Positions 8,148 to 17,256 of a stretch of 64,000 bases of DNA are shown in pieces (within the stretch, counting starts at the first letter, position 1; each line of letters starts with the position of its first letter). A model generated the notes under the pieces. That model ran no database searches. It saw only the letters and a program-made list of their open reading frames with translations, and was not told where the DNA came from. A program made the position numbers and the translations under genes. Where the stretch lies: positions 35,812 through 99,811 of the forward strand of contig JAJDED010000025.1 in assembly GCA_029259915.1 (NCBI GenBank). Reading direction: 5' to 3'. The stretch is from Planctomycetota bacterium (GTDB taxonomy: Bacteria > Planctomycetota > Planctomycetia > Pirellulales > Lacipirellulaceae).

Positions 8148-8220
8148 CCGCTACTTCCTTTCGAGCGCCAGATTATCGCATTCCCGCACGAGATACAAGA
8201 ATAAAAGAGTAAGATATCTT
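8148..8220 (-). promoter_or_regulatory. Probable Rrf2 promoter with a 10-bp palindrome (possible autoregulatory operator)
   Basis: Reading the minus strand towards ATG 8147, TTGTAT is followed 15 bases later by GATAAT, an acceptable sigma-70-like pair. Immediately upstream, 8211-8220 is the perfect palindrome AAGATATCTT. Its half (AAGAT) is the outer half-site found in NsrR-type operators, though the spacing here is much shorter. The promoter is a motif match only. Confidence 0.4.
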
Positions 8221-8541
8221 GAAAATGGGCTCGTCGAGGCCAGCGGCGATCTGATTGACGTGGCTCTGTCCGTGCCCCTGTCTGAGGAGCCAAACGGGGC
8301 TCCCGCCAAATGAAAACTCGTGGCTCTCTTGCCACCGCTAGAGTTCTCCTCTGCTGAGCCGATTCGACAGAGTGGTTCCGTAGTAACCGCCGGTCGTCGC
8401 GAGTCTTGTGCGGCGGCATTCATTCGGCGCAGAGGTGATGCCCGCCATGGGCAGAAGTGGCGTCCCGATTCTTGCGAATTACTCTGGCAGTAATGTGCGA
8501 TGCCGATGCAGCACGCCTTACTTCTTTTCTCGCCGAATGGA
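8221..8541. other. Intergenic stretch, no gene recognised
   Basis: No open frame here has convincing protein character, and no RNA gene or repeat was seen. It separates the regulator's promoter from the weak open frame at 8542-8813. Confidence 0.5.
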
Positions 8542-8813
8542 TTAGAATACGGCAGTTAGCAGGTAGCGTAGCGGATTTCGTCGGTCGATAGGATCAGGCA
8601 CCGGCGGTTCCAGAGGTCTATCCGATGTCAACGACACTAAAGACTGTAGTAATATAATATCTTTGCACAGGAAATCCAGGCATTGCCTCACGAACTCGAT
8701 GTCTGCGAGGCCGCCAGAAAGATAAGTGTCCCACTGACAACCATTGCCGATGTCACAGGTTCCGGCACTAATGTAGTCGTAACCAAAAAGAAGAGACTTG
8801 GCTAATCGAAAAC
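8542..8813 (-). other. Protein-like open frame without a start codon, downstream of the RDD gene
   Basis: About 90 codons in the minus strand read as plausible protein (GYDYISAGTCDIGNG, then DTYLSGGLADIEFV) before a TAA at 8542. There is no ATG, GTG or TTG in frame until far into it, and upstream the frame runs out of phase under the RDD gene. It could be a broken gene, or a tail reached by frameshifting from the RDD gene. The RDD protein appears to end normally, so a decayed separate gene is more likely. Confidence 0.25.
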
Positions 8814-9629
8814 CTAGCCTAAGCTGCGACTCTGTCGGCGATATTCCGCAGCCAGCAAATCTTCCAGGTATTGCTGGTGATCTTCTACCGATGGCACTTC
8901 TGTCTGCAATCGCTGGGTCATGGCTGGAACAATCTTTTCTGTCAGTGCTATTCGTTCTACTGGAGAAAGACTCGACCAACGCTCCAAGATAGATTCAATG
9001 GTCGCAAAGTCGGCAGGTTGTGAACGCTTGAGCATGGCCCCAGTGATTCGGAATTTGCTATCAGCTTCCGAACGGCTACCAAGCGTTTCGCGGACAGAGC
9101 TTATTTCAGTTGGTTCGTCGGAAATAACAATCGTCCCGGCAACCATGTCGCCTAGTCTTTGTGATGAAGTTGACAGGACTGGAACAATCCACAATGGGGG
9201 CAACTGGTCGACAACACGAAACAGAGTTCGAATAAGAATGCTAGTCGGATCAAGCGAGAAGCCATCCGCTTTAACCACACGAATCTTCGACATTCGCTTG
9301 CCAATGGTTTGGCCACGAAAAATCAATTCGCTCAATCCGAAGTATAAGAAGCCCCCCAACGACCAAATCATTAACCATACACCTAGAAAAATCAGCGAAA
9401 ACTGGGAGCCGTCCCGGGAATCGGCATCACTTCCGCCCGGCTCGAACAAATCACTAAAAACCGAGTCAACAGAGGCACCAAAAGCTACAAAGACAACCAG
9501 CAGTACCAGACAGATCAGCGTCAGGAAGATGTTGTCGGCAAACCAAGCCAAAAACCGTGTCCCGGTGCCAGCAACTTGGTAAGATATCGTGATGTTTTCG
9601 GGCGTCTCAAAGTCGATGCGTTCGTTCAT
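8814..9629 (-). CDS. RDD-family membrane protein
   Basis: 271 aa. The RDD domain fills about residues 10-180: an N-terminal soluble strand, a first hydrophobic segment around 28-52 (FADNIFLTLICLVLLVVFV), a second around 75-100, and the conserved TIGKRMSKIRVV motif near 128. The remaining ~90 residues are a hydrophilic helical tail ending RRQSRSLG. RDD proteins are inner-membrane proteins of uncertain transport function. The gene is divergent from the SpoIIM-family gene on the other side of a 156-base gap. In planctomycetes such pairs often neighbour the MoxR/DUF58 set, as here; the functional link is inference. Confidence 0.8.
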   Translation of the reverse strand: MNERIDFETPENITISYQVAGTGTRFLAWFADNIFLTLICLVLLVVFVAFGASVDSVFSDLFEPGGSDADSRDGSQFSLIFLGVWLMIWSLGGFLYFGLSELIFRGQTIGKRMSKIRVVKADGFSLDPTSILIRTLFRVVDQLPPLWIVPVLSTSSQRLGDMVAGTIVISDEPTEISSVRETLGSRSEADSKFRITGAMLKRSQPADFATIESILERWSSLSPVERIALTEKIVPAMTQRLQTEVPSVEDHQQYLEDLLAAEYRRQSRSLG

Positions 9630-9785
9630 GGGTCGAGATCAAGTTTTGTCGCGGTGGCTTTAGATCGGACGCGGCTCTGAGTACTAACGATTCTTTCACG
9701 GCTAGGAAGCTGTCACCAACGGATTGATCCGAATTCAAGTCGTGTCCATCCCAGCACAATATTAGGGATATGAGTAGGAAATAGT

Positions 9786-10802
9786 ATGAGTGGTTTCGTA
9801 TCGCGTAACAAGCCGGTTTGGGATCAGTTGGAGGCGCTGGTCCAACGGTACCGAAAATCGAAATGGAGCATGTCGCCCAATGATCTCAAGCGACTTGACT
9901 CACTTTATCGTCAAACGACCATACATCTCTCACAGGTTGCAACGCGTAGTACCGACAAACGCTTGGAGGATTATTTAAACAGCCTAGTTTCCTCTGCACA
10001 TGGACTGATCTACCTGCCACCGCGCCAATCAATCTTGCACGGAGTGGTAACATTTTTGCGAGAGGGCTTTGCCCGAACGATCGTCCGAAACTGGAAATAT
10101 CATTTGCTCTCTGCGGCATTGGTAACTTTGGGTGCCTTGCTCGCCTATTTCGCTTCCGTGCAAGACCCTCAAACCGCCTATGCACTCATGCCAGTTGGCG
10201 ATGTTCGACAACCAGGCTCTACCAAAGAGCAGCTATTGCAAGTCCTCAGGTCAGGGCGCGACACGGGAAGTGGCGGTAAGTTTTTCTTCGCATCGTTCTT
10301 GTTTAGCCACAATCTCAAGGTTGGTATACTTGCTTTGGGAACCGGAGTTCTTGCTGCGGTGCCCACGGTTTTACTGATGGTATTTAATGGCATGATCCTG
10401 GGATCTTTCGCAGCCATTCACCATCAGGCGGGAATCACCACTGAATTTTGGGCCTGGATTCTCCCTCATGGTGTGACAGAAATCGGGGCCATTGTGCTCT
10501 GTGGAGGATGTGGATTGATGCTGGGTAAAGCCGTGGTTAGTCCAGGTATTGTCTCTAGAAGCGAAAGTCTACGCCTCGCTGGTATTGAGGCGGGCGCAAT
10601 TTGTCTCGGTGTTATTCTCATGCTGATTGCAGCCGCCGTGATTGAAAGCTACTTACGACAAAGCCACCTCTCCAGCTCTGCTCGATTGATGTTTGCGGGA
10701 GCAACTGCCTTGTTTTGGATGACTTACCTCTTTTTAGGAACAGTGCGAGAGAAAGCCGCTCTGAGAGTGGAAGCTGAAGGCATATCCGAAGAGCTGGCCT
10801 GA
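9786..10802 (+). CDS. Stage II sporulation protein M (SpoIIM)-family membrane protein
   Basis: 338 aa, ATG 9786. The N-terminal third is soluble and basic; hydrophobic segments begin near residue 112 (LLSAALVTLGALLAYFA) and continue to the C-terminus, with the family's FASFLFSHNLKVGILALGTG region and an HGVTEIGAIVLCGG motif in the middle. The family includes Bacillus SpoIIM, but in non-sporulating bacteria its members are membrane proteins of unknown role that occur beside RDD, DUF58 and MoxR genes. It faces the RDD gene divergently and is convergent with the DUF58 gene (14-base gap). No function beyond the family is claimed. Confidence 0.8.
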   Translation: MSGFVSRNKPVWDQLEALVQRYRKSKWSMSPNDLKRLDSLYRQTTIHLSQVATRSTDKRLEDYLNSLVSSAHGLIYLPPRQSILHGVVTFLREGFARTIVRNWKYHLLSAALVTLGALLAYFASVQDPQTAYALMPVGDVRQPGSTKEQLLQVLRSGRDTGSGGKFFFASFLFSHNLKVGILALGTGVLAAVPTVLLMVFNGMILGSFAAIHHQAGITTEFWAWILPHGVTEIGAIVLCGGCGLMLGKAVVSPGIVSRSESLRLAGIEAGAICLGVILMLIAAAVIESYLRQSHLSSSARLMFAGATALFWMTYLFLGTVREKAALRVEAEGISEELA

Positions 10803-10815
10803 GAAACCCGACAAT

Positions 10816-12138
10816 CTAAAGCAGATTTTGACAACGCAAGTCGATGAACTCGTTGATCAATGGAACTGTCAGTTCACTTGGCTCAACATCAATCACATGA
10901 ACTCCACTATGTCGTAGAGTATGGAGAGCTTTCTGCCGCTGTTGCAGAAGTTCAAATGCTACTGCCTTGCGTGATCCGTGCAGCAGCGACGAGATTTGCG
11001 AATGGACGACCTGCTCCAGCAAGGGATTACGCAAGGCGGCAAACAAGATGACATGATTTTTCACCAATCGAGCAAGCGAGGTGCGGAAACGAGACGAAGT
11101 CTCCACATCAACGATGTCTGATAGCAGCACAATCAGCGAACGGCGAGTCTGTCGCAGTTGCAGCTCGGCAAACATTGCTCCAAAGTCTGATTCTCGCCAC
11201 TCGGACTGAAGATTGTAGATACTGTCTGCCAAAGTGTGGACGGAATTCACGCCCGAAAGTGGAGTACGATAACCTCTCACACGATCATCAAAAAAACCGA
11301 CACCGCAACGATCCCCGTGCCTCAACGCAACTTCTGCCAGCATGAGGGTGGAGTCAATCGCGCAATCGAGCTTTGAGCCTGCCTCGGTGAGCGCACCCAT
11401 CAATCGACCACAATCAACGATGATCATGACGTCTCGATGGCGCTCGATCTGATAGCGCCGGACGATCGGATGCCCGAGTCGAGCGGTGGTTCGCCAGTCT
11501 ATTCGGCGTGGATCATCACCATGCCGAAAATCAGAAAGCGATTCAAACTCGGTCCCTACTCCTTGTTGTCGTGCCCGGGTTATCTTGTCGAGCATCAGTA
11601 ACTGAGCTCTTTGGTCTTCACTCAATCCTTCTTTCGATACGTAGGTTTCCGGCAGCACCTTGATGGACTCATGGCAATCGAAAGATCTTTGTCCTTCGAG
11701 CATCTGCCAAGGCCCTTGCAACCTTAGCCAGACCGGACCTACCTCATAGTGTCCGCGCTCAGGGATCCGCAGTTCGGTTGTGGTTGTTACCACTCCACTA
11801 GATAGGATTTTGATTGACGCAGGTTGATGATCTGGAACTGCTTCGCTTGGCAAGACGTCGCGCACAACGCCGATTATGTCCTTCGCACCTTGGTTGGCTA
11901 TTTTCAACTCCGAGAGAAAGGATACATTCCGGCCTACTACAGCCGGCTGCCGTCGTGAGATTTCCACTTTGGCAAACATACCCTGGACAAGTTGGAACTC
12001 TCGAACGGTGATGGCCAAAAGAGGTATCGTACCGAGAAGAAGTATCCAAGCGACTTGGGGCACAACGAAGGTGAAGGGCGAGAGCATTGCCAATCCCAGG
12101 ATTGCAAGAATCAAATTGGGACCAGGGCGGATCCTCAC
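10816..12138 (-). CDS. DUF58 / von Willebrand A-like protein
   Basis: 440 aa. Two hydrophobic segments open the protein (about 8-50), then a beta-rich region, then the DUF58 signature near residues 205-245 (DDPRRIDWRTTARLGHP followed by RRYQIERHRDVMIIVDCGR) leading into a vWA-like fold to the C-terminus. The MIDAS motif is degenerate (D-C-G-R in place of D-x-S-x-S). DUF58 proteins are membrane-anchored partners of MoxR AAA+ ATPases, thought to help mature or insert envelope complexes. The start overlaps the MoxR stop by four bases, showing translational coupling. Confidence 0.87.
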   Translation of the reverse strand: MRIRPGPNLILAILGLAMLSPFTFVVPQVAWILLLGTIPLLAITVREFQLVQGMFAKVEISRRQPAVVGRNVSFLSELKIANQGAKDIIGVVRDVLPSEAVPDHQPASIKILSSGVVTTTTELRIPERGHYEVGPVWLRLQGPWQMLEGQRSFDCHESIKVLPETYVSKEGLSEDQRAQLLMLDKITRARQQGVGTEFESLSDFRHGDDPRRIDWRTTARLGHPIVRRYQIERHRDVMIIVDCGRLMGALTEAGSKLDCAIDSTLMLAEVALRHGDRCGVGFFDDRVRGYRTPLSGVNSVHTLADSIYNLQSEWRESDFGAMFAELQLRQTRRSLIVLLSDIVDVETSSRFRTSLARLVKNHVILFAALRNPLLEQVVHSQISSLLHGSRKAVAFELLQQRQKALHTLRHSGVHVIDVEPSELTVPLINEFIDLRCQNLL

Positions 12139-13082
12139 CGGGGAACCTCGACAAGTTCCAGTAGATTTGTCAGGACGTCGTCGCTGGACATTCCTTCAAG
12201 TTCGGCTGTGGGGCTAAGTACGACTCGATGCCGCATGACGGGCAGCAACGCCCTCTGGATATCATCAGGGGTAACATAGTCGCGCCCATCGAAACACGCC
12301 AGACTCTTAGCAGCCATCAACAGCATCAATCCGGCTCGAGGGCTTGCACCTACCGATAACAGATCGTCTTCGCGCGTCGCCTGCAGTAGCTGGCACACGT
12401 ATCCGACAACCTCTTCGCGAATCTGAGTTTCACGAATCGAGGCTCGAGCTGCCAGGATATCTGAAGGTTTTAGAATCCGTTGCACGTTCATCCGAGCAGG
12501 ATCAGATTGTCCTCCAGTCGCATGATGCTCGGTAAGCACACGTTTTTCATTTGCGGTATCCGGATAAGAAACAAGAACCTTGAACATAAAACGGTCCAGC
12601 TGAGCAAGCGGCAACGGATAAGTACCTTCCTGCTCCACAGGATTCTGGGTCGCGAACGTCATAAAAGGTTCTGGCAGACTATGCGAGATGCCATCGTACG
12701 TCACGTGAAGCTCTTGCATAGCTTCCAACAACGCCGACTGCGTTCGAGCCGACGAACGGTTGATCTCGTCAGCCAGCAGGAAATTGGTAAAGACGGGGCC
12801 TCGGCGGAATTCGAATTCACGAGTATCCTCGCGATAAATCGAAGAACCCGTCACATCGTTCGGAAGTAGGTCCGGGGTCATCTGAATTCGTCGGAAATCC
12901 AGATCAAGTGTCGCGGCGATCGTTCGCACGAGCAACGTTTTTGCCGTGCCCGGCGGACCTTCTAATAAGACATGACCACTGCTAAACAACGCTGCCAAAG
13001 CAAATTCGACCACTTCGTCTTGGCCGTAGATAACTTTGTCTATTTCGTCACGTATCTTTTGGTAGGTTAAGTTTAGAGACAA
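12135..13082 (-). CDS. MoxR-family AAA+ ATPase
   Basis: 315 aa. Walker A is GPPGTAKT (about residues 41-48), Walker B is the LLADEINR stretch near 104, and the conserved FMTFATQNP sensor-1 region follows near 143; the C-terminal lid contains SPRAGLMLLMAAKSLA. MoxR ATPases act as chaperones with DUF58/vWA proteins. The gene overlaps both neighbours (DUF58 by 4 bases, DUF4350 by 10), so the three are one transcriptional and translational unit. Confidence 0.92.
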   Translation of the reverse strand: MSLNLTYQKIRDEIDKVIYGQDEVVEFALAALFSSGHVLLEGPPGTAKTLLVRTIAATLDLDFRRIQMTPDLLPNDVTGSSIYREDTREFEFRRGPVFTNFLLADEINRSSARTQSALLEAMQELHVTYDGISHSLPEPFMTFATQNPVEQEGTYPLPLAQLDRFMFKVLVSYPDTANEKRVLTEHHATGGQSDPARMNVQRILKPSDILAARASIRETQIREEVVGYVCQLLQATREDDLLSVGASPRAGLMLLMAAKSLACFDGRDYVTPDDIQRALLPVMRHRVVLSPTAELEGMSSDDVLTNLLELVEVPR

Positions 13083-14437
13083 TCGCTTACCTTTCGTGTT
13101 GCTAGGAGGATTTCATCTTTCGGAGCTCGAGGATTGTCTAATACCACATCAGCGTACTTTAGAGCGGCCTGAAGCTGACTTGCCTTTTGCGGCTGTCGCC
13201 GGGAGAGCAGTCCAAGAATCATGTCCGTATTTTGCTGCTGGGGAGGTAAACCGAGCGATTTGCAGAAATGCCACAAGACGCCATCTCGTACTTCGTGCAA
13301 GACGTACTTGGGGCTCTCTCGTCCTTGAAGAATAAAACGAGACATGGCCTCGACATACTCATTCAAGGATCGACGCGAAGCGGGTCTTTCCTGCCGACTT
13401 GGCCCCAAGAAGATGGCCTGCCGCCAAATCAAAAGTCCGACCACTGCCAAAATGGAAACTGTAATCACGGCATAAGGTCGTTTCGACAAAAGCCAAAGTG
13501 CATTACCGCGAACAGTCAGGCCATGATAAAACTCATCGAAAATCACCCGTGAGCGCCGACCAGTAAGCAGATGGGCGAGCAGAACACTGTTGTCCGCTCC
13601 GCTCAAGTTTACGTTACTCGCCATAAACGGGTTACTGATAACAACGATTTGCCCTTTTCCCAGCGTGAACAACGCAGCCAACGTATTAGAAGCATCTTCA
13701 GAGATAGCAATCGTGATGCGTGCTAACGGTTCCTGTTCTCCATAGTTCACTCTCCAGACTTGTTCGCTGGAAAGTTGGACTCGGTTGACTTGGGAGCTCA
13801 AATAATCCCATTCTCCGTCACACTCAATGGAGTACACAGCCGATGGGCGTTTCTTAATCCGGAACACGTCTCGAACAGTCTCACGAATATCCTCAGGGTC
13901 GGCATCGTCTTGATCACTCGCAGAAACTCTTTTTCCCCGCTGATTATTTCCTGCTGCCCCACTTCCTAATTCGATTTCCTCAATGGAAACCTCTGACAAA
14001 CCGAGTTCGTTTAGCAACGCAATAGGAACGCAAGTAGAACATTTGGCGGAAGAGCACCGTCGACAGTTGGAGTCATCGGAATCTTCAGATTCCACACTTG
14101 GAGCCACTACAAGACGTCCACCATCACGCACCCATTGAGAAAGAACCTTAAAATGCGCTGGCTCAGTTTGTACTAGAGAGTCGAGAGGATTCCACAATAC
14201 ATAGCTAGCAGCATGAGTATTTTCTGTCGCAGTGGGGATGAGAGTTCGCACCGTTTCGAATTCCAGGGCATCAAGCAGATCGTGAATCGCTCGGTATCCA
14301 TCAGTACGCGTACCATACGAATCTCTGCCCAATGTGCTATTGCTCTGGCCGCCCCACAACAAAGAAAAAACAGCGCTTGCGACCGAAAGTATGGCAACTG
14401 CAACGATCGCAATGATGACACTACGCGCCGTCAGCAT
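13073..14437 (-). CDS. DUF4350-domain membrane protein
   Basis: 454 aa from ATG 14437; a longer start at 14473 is possible, but the shorter one has an AAGAAGA ribosome-binding site and overlaps the upstream gene's end by only 17 bases. One hydrophobic segment at the N-terminus (SVIIAIVAVAILSVASAVFSL), a periplasmic DUF4350-type region, and a second membrane segment near residue 330. An unusual insert at about 130-150 carries cysteines spaced C-x2-C-x4-C-x2-C, resembling a zinc or redox motif. The family is regularly encoded between MoxR and DUF4129 genes; no biochemical role is established. Confidence 0.75.
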   Translation of the reverse strand: MLTARSVIIAIVAVAILSVASAVFSLLWGGQSNSTLGRDSYGTRTDGYRAIHDLLDALEFETVRTLIPTATENTHAASYVLWNPLDSLVQTEPAHFKVLSQWVRDGGRLVVAPSVESEDSDDSNCRRCSSAKCSTCVPIALLNELGLSEVSIEEIELGSGAAGNNQRGKRVSASDQDDADPEDIRETVRDVFRIKKRPSAVYSIECDGEWDYLSSQVNRVQLSSEQVWRVNYGEQEPLARITIAISEDASNTLAALFTLGKGQIVVISNPFMASNVNLSGADNSVLLAHLLTGRRSRVIFDEFYHGLTVRGNALWLLSKRPYAVITVSILAVVGLLIWRQAIFLGPSRQERPASRRSLNEYVEAMSRFILQGRESPKYVLHEVRDGVLWHFCKSLGLPPQQQNTDMILGLLSRRQPQKASQLQAALKYADVVLDNPRAPKDEILLATRKVSDCL

Positions 14438-15086
14438 GAGTATCTTCTTTCGTCTGAAGTCTAATTTTGGCATATGCCTGACGACATTTCAAATAATCTT
14501 CTCTTCTACACTCTCCATTGCCGTACCAGCTGGCATCAATAATCTCGACGAACGATTGCAGAGAACCGGCAATGGGAGATTTCTGGTAGCGGCGAAGAAA
14601 CTGCCTGTTTGTTAGACCGGGACTAAATAATCTCCCCTCCAAGATTTGCAGATGAGACAAGCTTGCCCGAAACAGAAAACGGACTGCGGCAATGTAGTCA
14701 TGCTGTGCAATCGCTTCTTGAGCTAGCTGCTCGAATTCTTCTGCGCCAAGAATTCGGTTTGATGATAAAGCTGAGACGAATTTTGCGTTCCGTGTTGATG
14801 GTCTAAGAACAGTGACAAGTGAATAAACAATATGGCCCACCAGGAGCATTAACAGCACAAACAAGCCTATGACTATCAGCCAGCGCAACACATCGGGAAG
14901 CCCCTCCATCGCCTCGAATAGCCAACGAAACGGCAGAATGATCCAGACAAAGATTTGCCGCAGCAAGTCGACAATCGTTCCACCGACCTGAGTGTACTGA
15001 TTGACGTGAAATTCGGGACCTTGCAGGATATCGATTGCAGTGCGACGAATCGTTTCAGGATCGGGAAGTGCCTGAGGGGTCGTCAT
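14421..15086 (-). CDS. DUF4129-domain membrane protein
   Basis: 221 aa. Hydrophobic segments lie at about 40-55 and 68-92 (WLIVIGLFVLLMLLVGHIVYSLV). The C-terminal half carries the DUF4129 helical domain (HDYIAAVRFLFRASLSHLQ, LTNRQFLRRY). It is the first gene of the DUF4129-DUF4350-MoxR-DUF58 run, 26 bases after the multi-spanning membrane protein gene, and overlaps the next gene. Function is unknown; the context suggests a membrane component that works with the MoxR ATPase. Confidence 0.8.
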   Translation of the reverse strand: MTTPQALPDPETIRRTAIDILQGPEFHVNQYTQVGGTIVDLLRQIFVWIILPFRWLFEAMEGLPDVLRWLIVIGLFVLLMLLVGHIVYSLVTVLRPSTRNAKFVSALSSNRILGAEEFEQLAQEAIAQHDYIAAVRFLFRASLSHLQILEGRLFSPGLTNRQFLRRYQKSPIAGSLQSFVEIIDASWYGNGECRREDYLKCRQAYAKIRLQTKEDTHADGA

Positions 15087-15112
15087 CGCAGTAACCTATC
15101 AAGAACTTTGCT

Positions 15113-15916
15113 TCACATGGCAACTTCTGCTTCAGCCGAACCTTCCAGGCCAATGTTTTCGGCAAGCAGCGTCAGATCGAAGTTCTCATTCTTGCAACGG
15201 CAGGAAAAGTAGAAAACCACAAAGGCAACCGTCGAGAAAACAAAGGCTACGGATCCTAAAAGGGCATGCACTGCCGTGGCAACATATTTTTGTGGGATAA
15301 AAAACGCTCCCCCAATAATCCCCCATTGGATCACACCGAGTACCATACCCAATGCGAAGACTGTACCAATATTGCCCTTCATAAGTTTCTTGCTTCGCGA
15401 AAGCGCAGCTCTACCGCTTTCGCCACCGATTACCACCGCATGGCTCGAAAGAGAAAACCAAAACGCAAAAATGATTCCAGGTATAATCAGCAAAATTAGC
15501 CCGCCCATAATGGCTAGCATTTGGAGAAACCAAGTTCCTAGTAAAGGAAATATAATTTTCATGGCATGCGAATAGGAGCTGCCAATTGTTGCCACTTTGC
15601 TAAGATAGCATCGAGAAACTGCATCAATTACAGCGGCGTTTGTTATAGGTACAACAATAAATCCAAATAGGATCGCCAAAGGCGTTGTGTAAATCGAAGC
15701 TTGCGCAGCAGCTTCTTGGTAGGCTCTGTAGTCATCCATAGTCGGTATGGCCGGCAATTCTGGAAGAACTGCCAGTGATACGAAGCCTTGTATCAATGCA
15801 ACGGGAAGATAGAAGATGGCCACAATCCCAAAGAGTAAACCAAAGTGGTTTTTGACAAGCTTGATAGCTTGATCGAGAATCCCTCCTAAACCAAGTGACT
15901 CGATTTGGTACTGCAT
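15113..15916 (-). CDS. Multi-spanning membrane protein, unknown function
   Basis: 267 aa with about six hydrophobic segments: residues 28-50, 78-98, 130-160 (a long Gly/Ile-rich stretch), 190-215 and 225-245. The N-terminal ESLGLGGILDQAIKLVKNHFG and the segment SLSSHAVVIGGESGRAALSRSKKLM resemble the glycerophosphoryl-diester-phosphodiesterase membrane-domain / DUF975-like group, which lacks catalytic residues. It leads the MoxR operon on the minus strand. Similar proteins often occur at this position; I do not assign a function. Confidence 0.65.
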   Translation of the reverse strand: MQYQIESLGLGGILDQAIKLVKNHFGLLFGIVAIFYLPVALIQGFVSLAVLPELPAIPTMDDYRAYQEAAAQASIYTTPLAILFGFIVVPITNAAVIDAVSRCYLSKVATIGSSYSHAMKIIFPLLGTWFLQMLAIMGGLILLIIPGIIFAFWFSLSSHAVVIGGESGRAALSRSKKLMKGNIGTVFALGMVLGVIQWGIIGGAFFIPQKYVATAVHALLGSVAFVFSTVAFVVFYFSCRCKNENFDLTLLAENIGLEGSAEAEVAM

Positions 15917-16023
15917 TCAACTTCCCCTATTTCAAGGTTGGGATTTGGGAACACATTAGACATGGACAATTGGAAATAAGCAAGTTACCAACACTACAGA
16001 TTCGTCGTTAGTAGTCGAGATGT

Positions 16024-16347
16024 TTAATGGAGAAATTCTGCCCCGCCGCTGTCCGTAAGTCCTGGGCTATCGCAGTCAAAATACTTCAGCAGCGCCGGGC
16101 AAAGCCACCCTTTCAGGTTTTCTTCGGACCACTTGTAAAAATTGCCGCCATCCTCTTCGCGTACCCACTCCAAATGCAGATCGGCATCAGGGAAGGGAGT
16201 GGCGGAGAACAACAACAGGAAACCATCCTTTGCATTGGTGATTCCCTTGCGCTCAACAGCAACGTCGATCAAAGTGTCCGCACCGCTGACAGAGGGCTCC
16301 TTGTCCAGATCGACGCGCTCGTCGTCAAAGACCCAAAGACCTTCCAA
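16024..16347 (-). CDS. DUF6717-type protein, N-terminus probably lost
   Basis: 107 aa beginning at a TTG (16347) directly after an in-frame TAA. The core matches a planctomycete family I recognise as DUF6717: GLWVFDDERVDL at the start, GADTLID, then LLFSATPFPDADLHLEWVREEDGGN and WLCPALLKYFD. Intact members begin with roughly 15 more residues before GLWVFDD, which here are replaced by stop-containing sequence. The gene may start at TTG or be decaying. No ribosome-binding site is evident. It stands alone between the MoxR operon and the efflux operon. Confidence 0.5.
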   Translation of the reverse strand: MEGLWVFDDERVDLDKEPSVSGADTLIDVAVERKGITNAKDGFLLLFSATPFPDADLHLEWVREEDGGNFYKWSEENLKGWLCPALLKYFDCDSPGLTDSGGAEFLH

Positions 16348-16661
16348 TTAATATCCGTCAATCTTGGGCTGTCGCAACCCCGTGCACGAAGAAACTTGCA
16401 GTTTCCTACCGAGGTGGCGATCACCGACGCATCTTTGATCGTCTGACTAATCGAACTCAGTGGCTCGGAGCGACGCCGGAACTCGAAGTTAATTGATCGC
16501 TCCAGCGAGTAACCGACTGCCAAGCGAATGGCACGTCGAGCGTTCTGGCAGGCCAGCTTTGACCGACAGATTGGCAAATCGTCGCTAATCAGCGGAAAGT
16601 CTGGATTGCTTGCCCTGATTTACCTACGTATCATAGATGGGAGCTGAGAAAGGTACTGTTG
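16348..16661. other. Intergenic stretch, probably eroded
   Basis: No intact gene. The minus-strand frame upstream of the DUF6717 core is interrupted, so this stretch may contain decayed coding sequence. The promoter of the following operon should lie near its right end; no clear -35/-10 pair was recognised. Confidence 0.4.
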
Positions 16662-17105
16662 ATGTTTACTCGAATTGTTTCCCTCTTGCTGATGGCGGTC
16701 GCCATCGCCTGCCCAGTGTGGTGTGGCGACGGCGCATGTAATACCGGTCACTGTTGCGCTGCGGATGGTTGCAGTTTGCAGCAACAGCCATCGTGTGCTT
16801 GCTCGATACACAGAACAGATGATAGTCTTTGCGAGAAGCCGGCTGAGGATCGCGACGAGAAGGCTCCGTATCGATGCCCGAAGAAAGGCTCGTGTCAGGG
16901 AGTTTGCGGCGGCGTGGTTTTTGAGAAGCCTTGCGAGTTCGAAGAGCCTTATGCGTTGTTCTTAATGCCGCCGATTGACAGCGACGGCTCACAGGTTTCC
17001 CTGCTGGCCCAGTACCGCACAGACGGTTTCGGGTGCTATCATTACATCAGCGCCAAGAATCACGGTCGCTTTGTGCGCACGTTGCATTCCTCGTTTTTGT
17101 GCTGA
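16662..17105 (+). CDS. Cysteine-rich secreted protein heading an efflux operon
   Basis: 147 aa from ATG 16662 (AAAGG upstream). A signal peptide covers about residues 1-20. The mature part has about 17 cysteines, in CxxxCNTGHCC-like, CSLQQQPSCAC-like and GSCQGVCGGVV clusters in the first two thirds, then a Cys-poor stretch and single cysteines at GFGCYHY and at the C-terminus. The GxCQGxCGG block is one I associate with small planctomycete proteins beside metal-efflux genes. It precedes the first permease gene by 151 bases on the same strand. A metal-binding or disulfide-rich periplasmic role is inference. Confidence 0.7.
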   Translation: MFTRIVSLLLMAVAIACPVWCGDGACNTGHCCAADGCSLQQQPSCACSIHRTDDSLCEKPAEDRDEKAPYRCPKKGSCQGVCGGVVFEKPCEFEEPYALFLMPPIDSDGSQVSLLAQYRTDGFGCYHYISAKNHGRFVRTLHSSFLC

Positions 17106-17256
17106 TGAGTCCAAAGTAACAAGTTCAGTGCCGACGGCGATGGTGCCTCGGCCATTCTAATTGAATCTTGTTGCTCGTTTCCGTTGGTTCTCAGTGCAGG
17201 TCCATCCTGTGCTGAGATGAACACTTCTTGGACTCGGCTTTGAATTCACCAACCTC

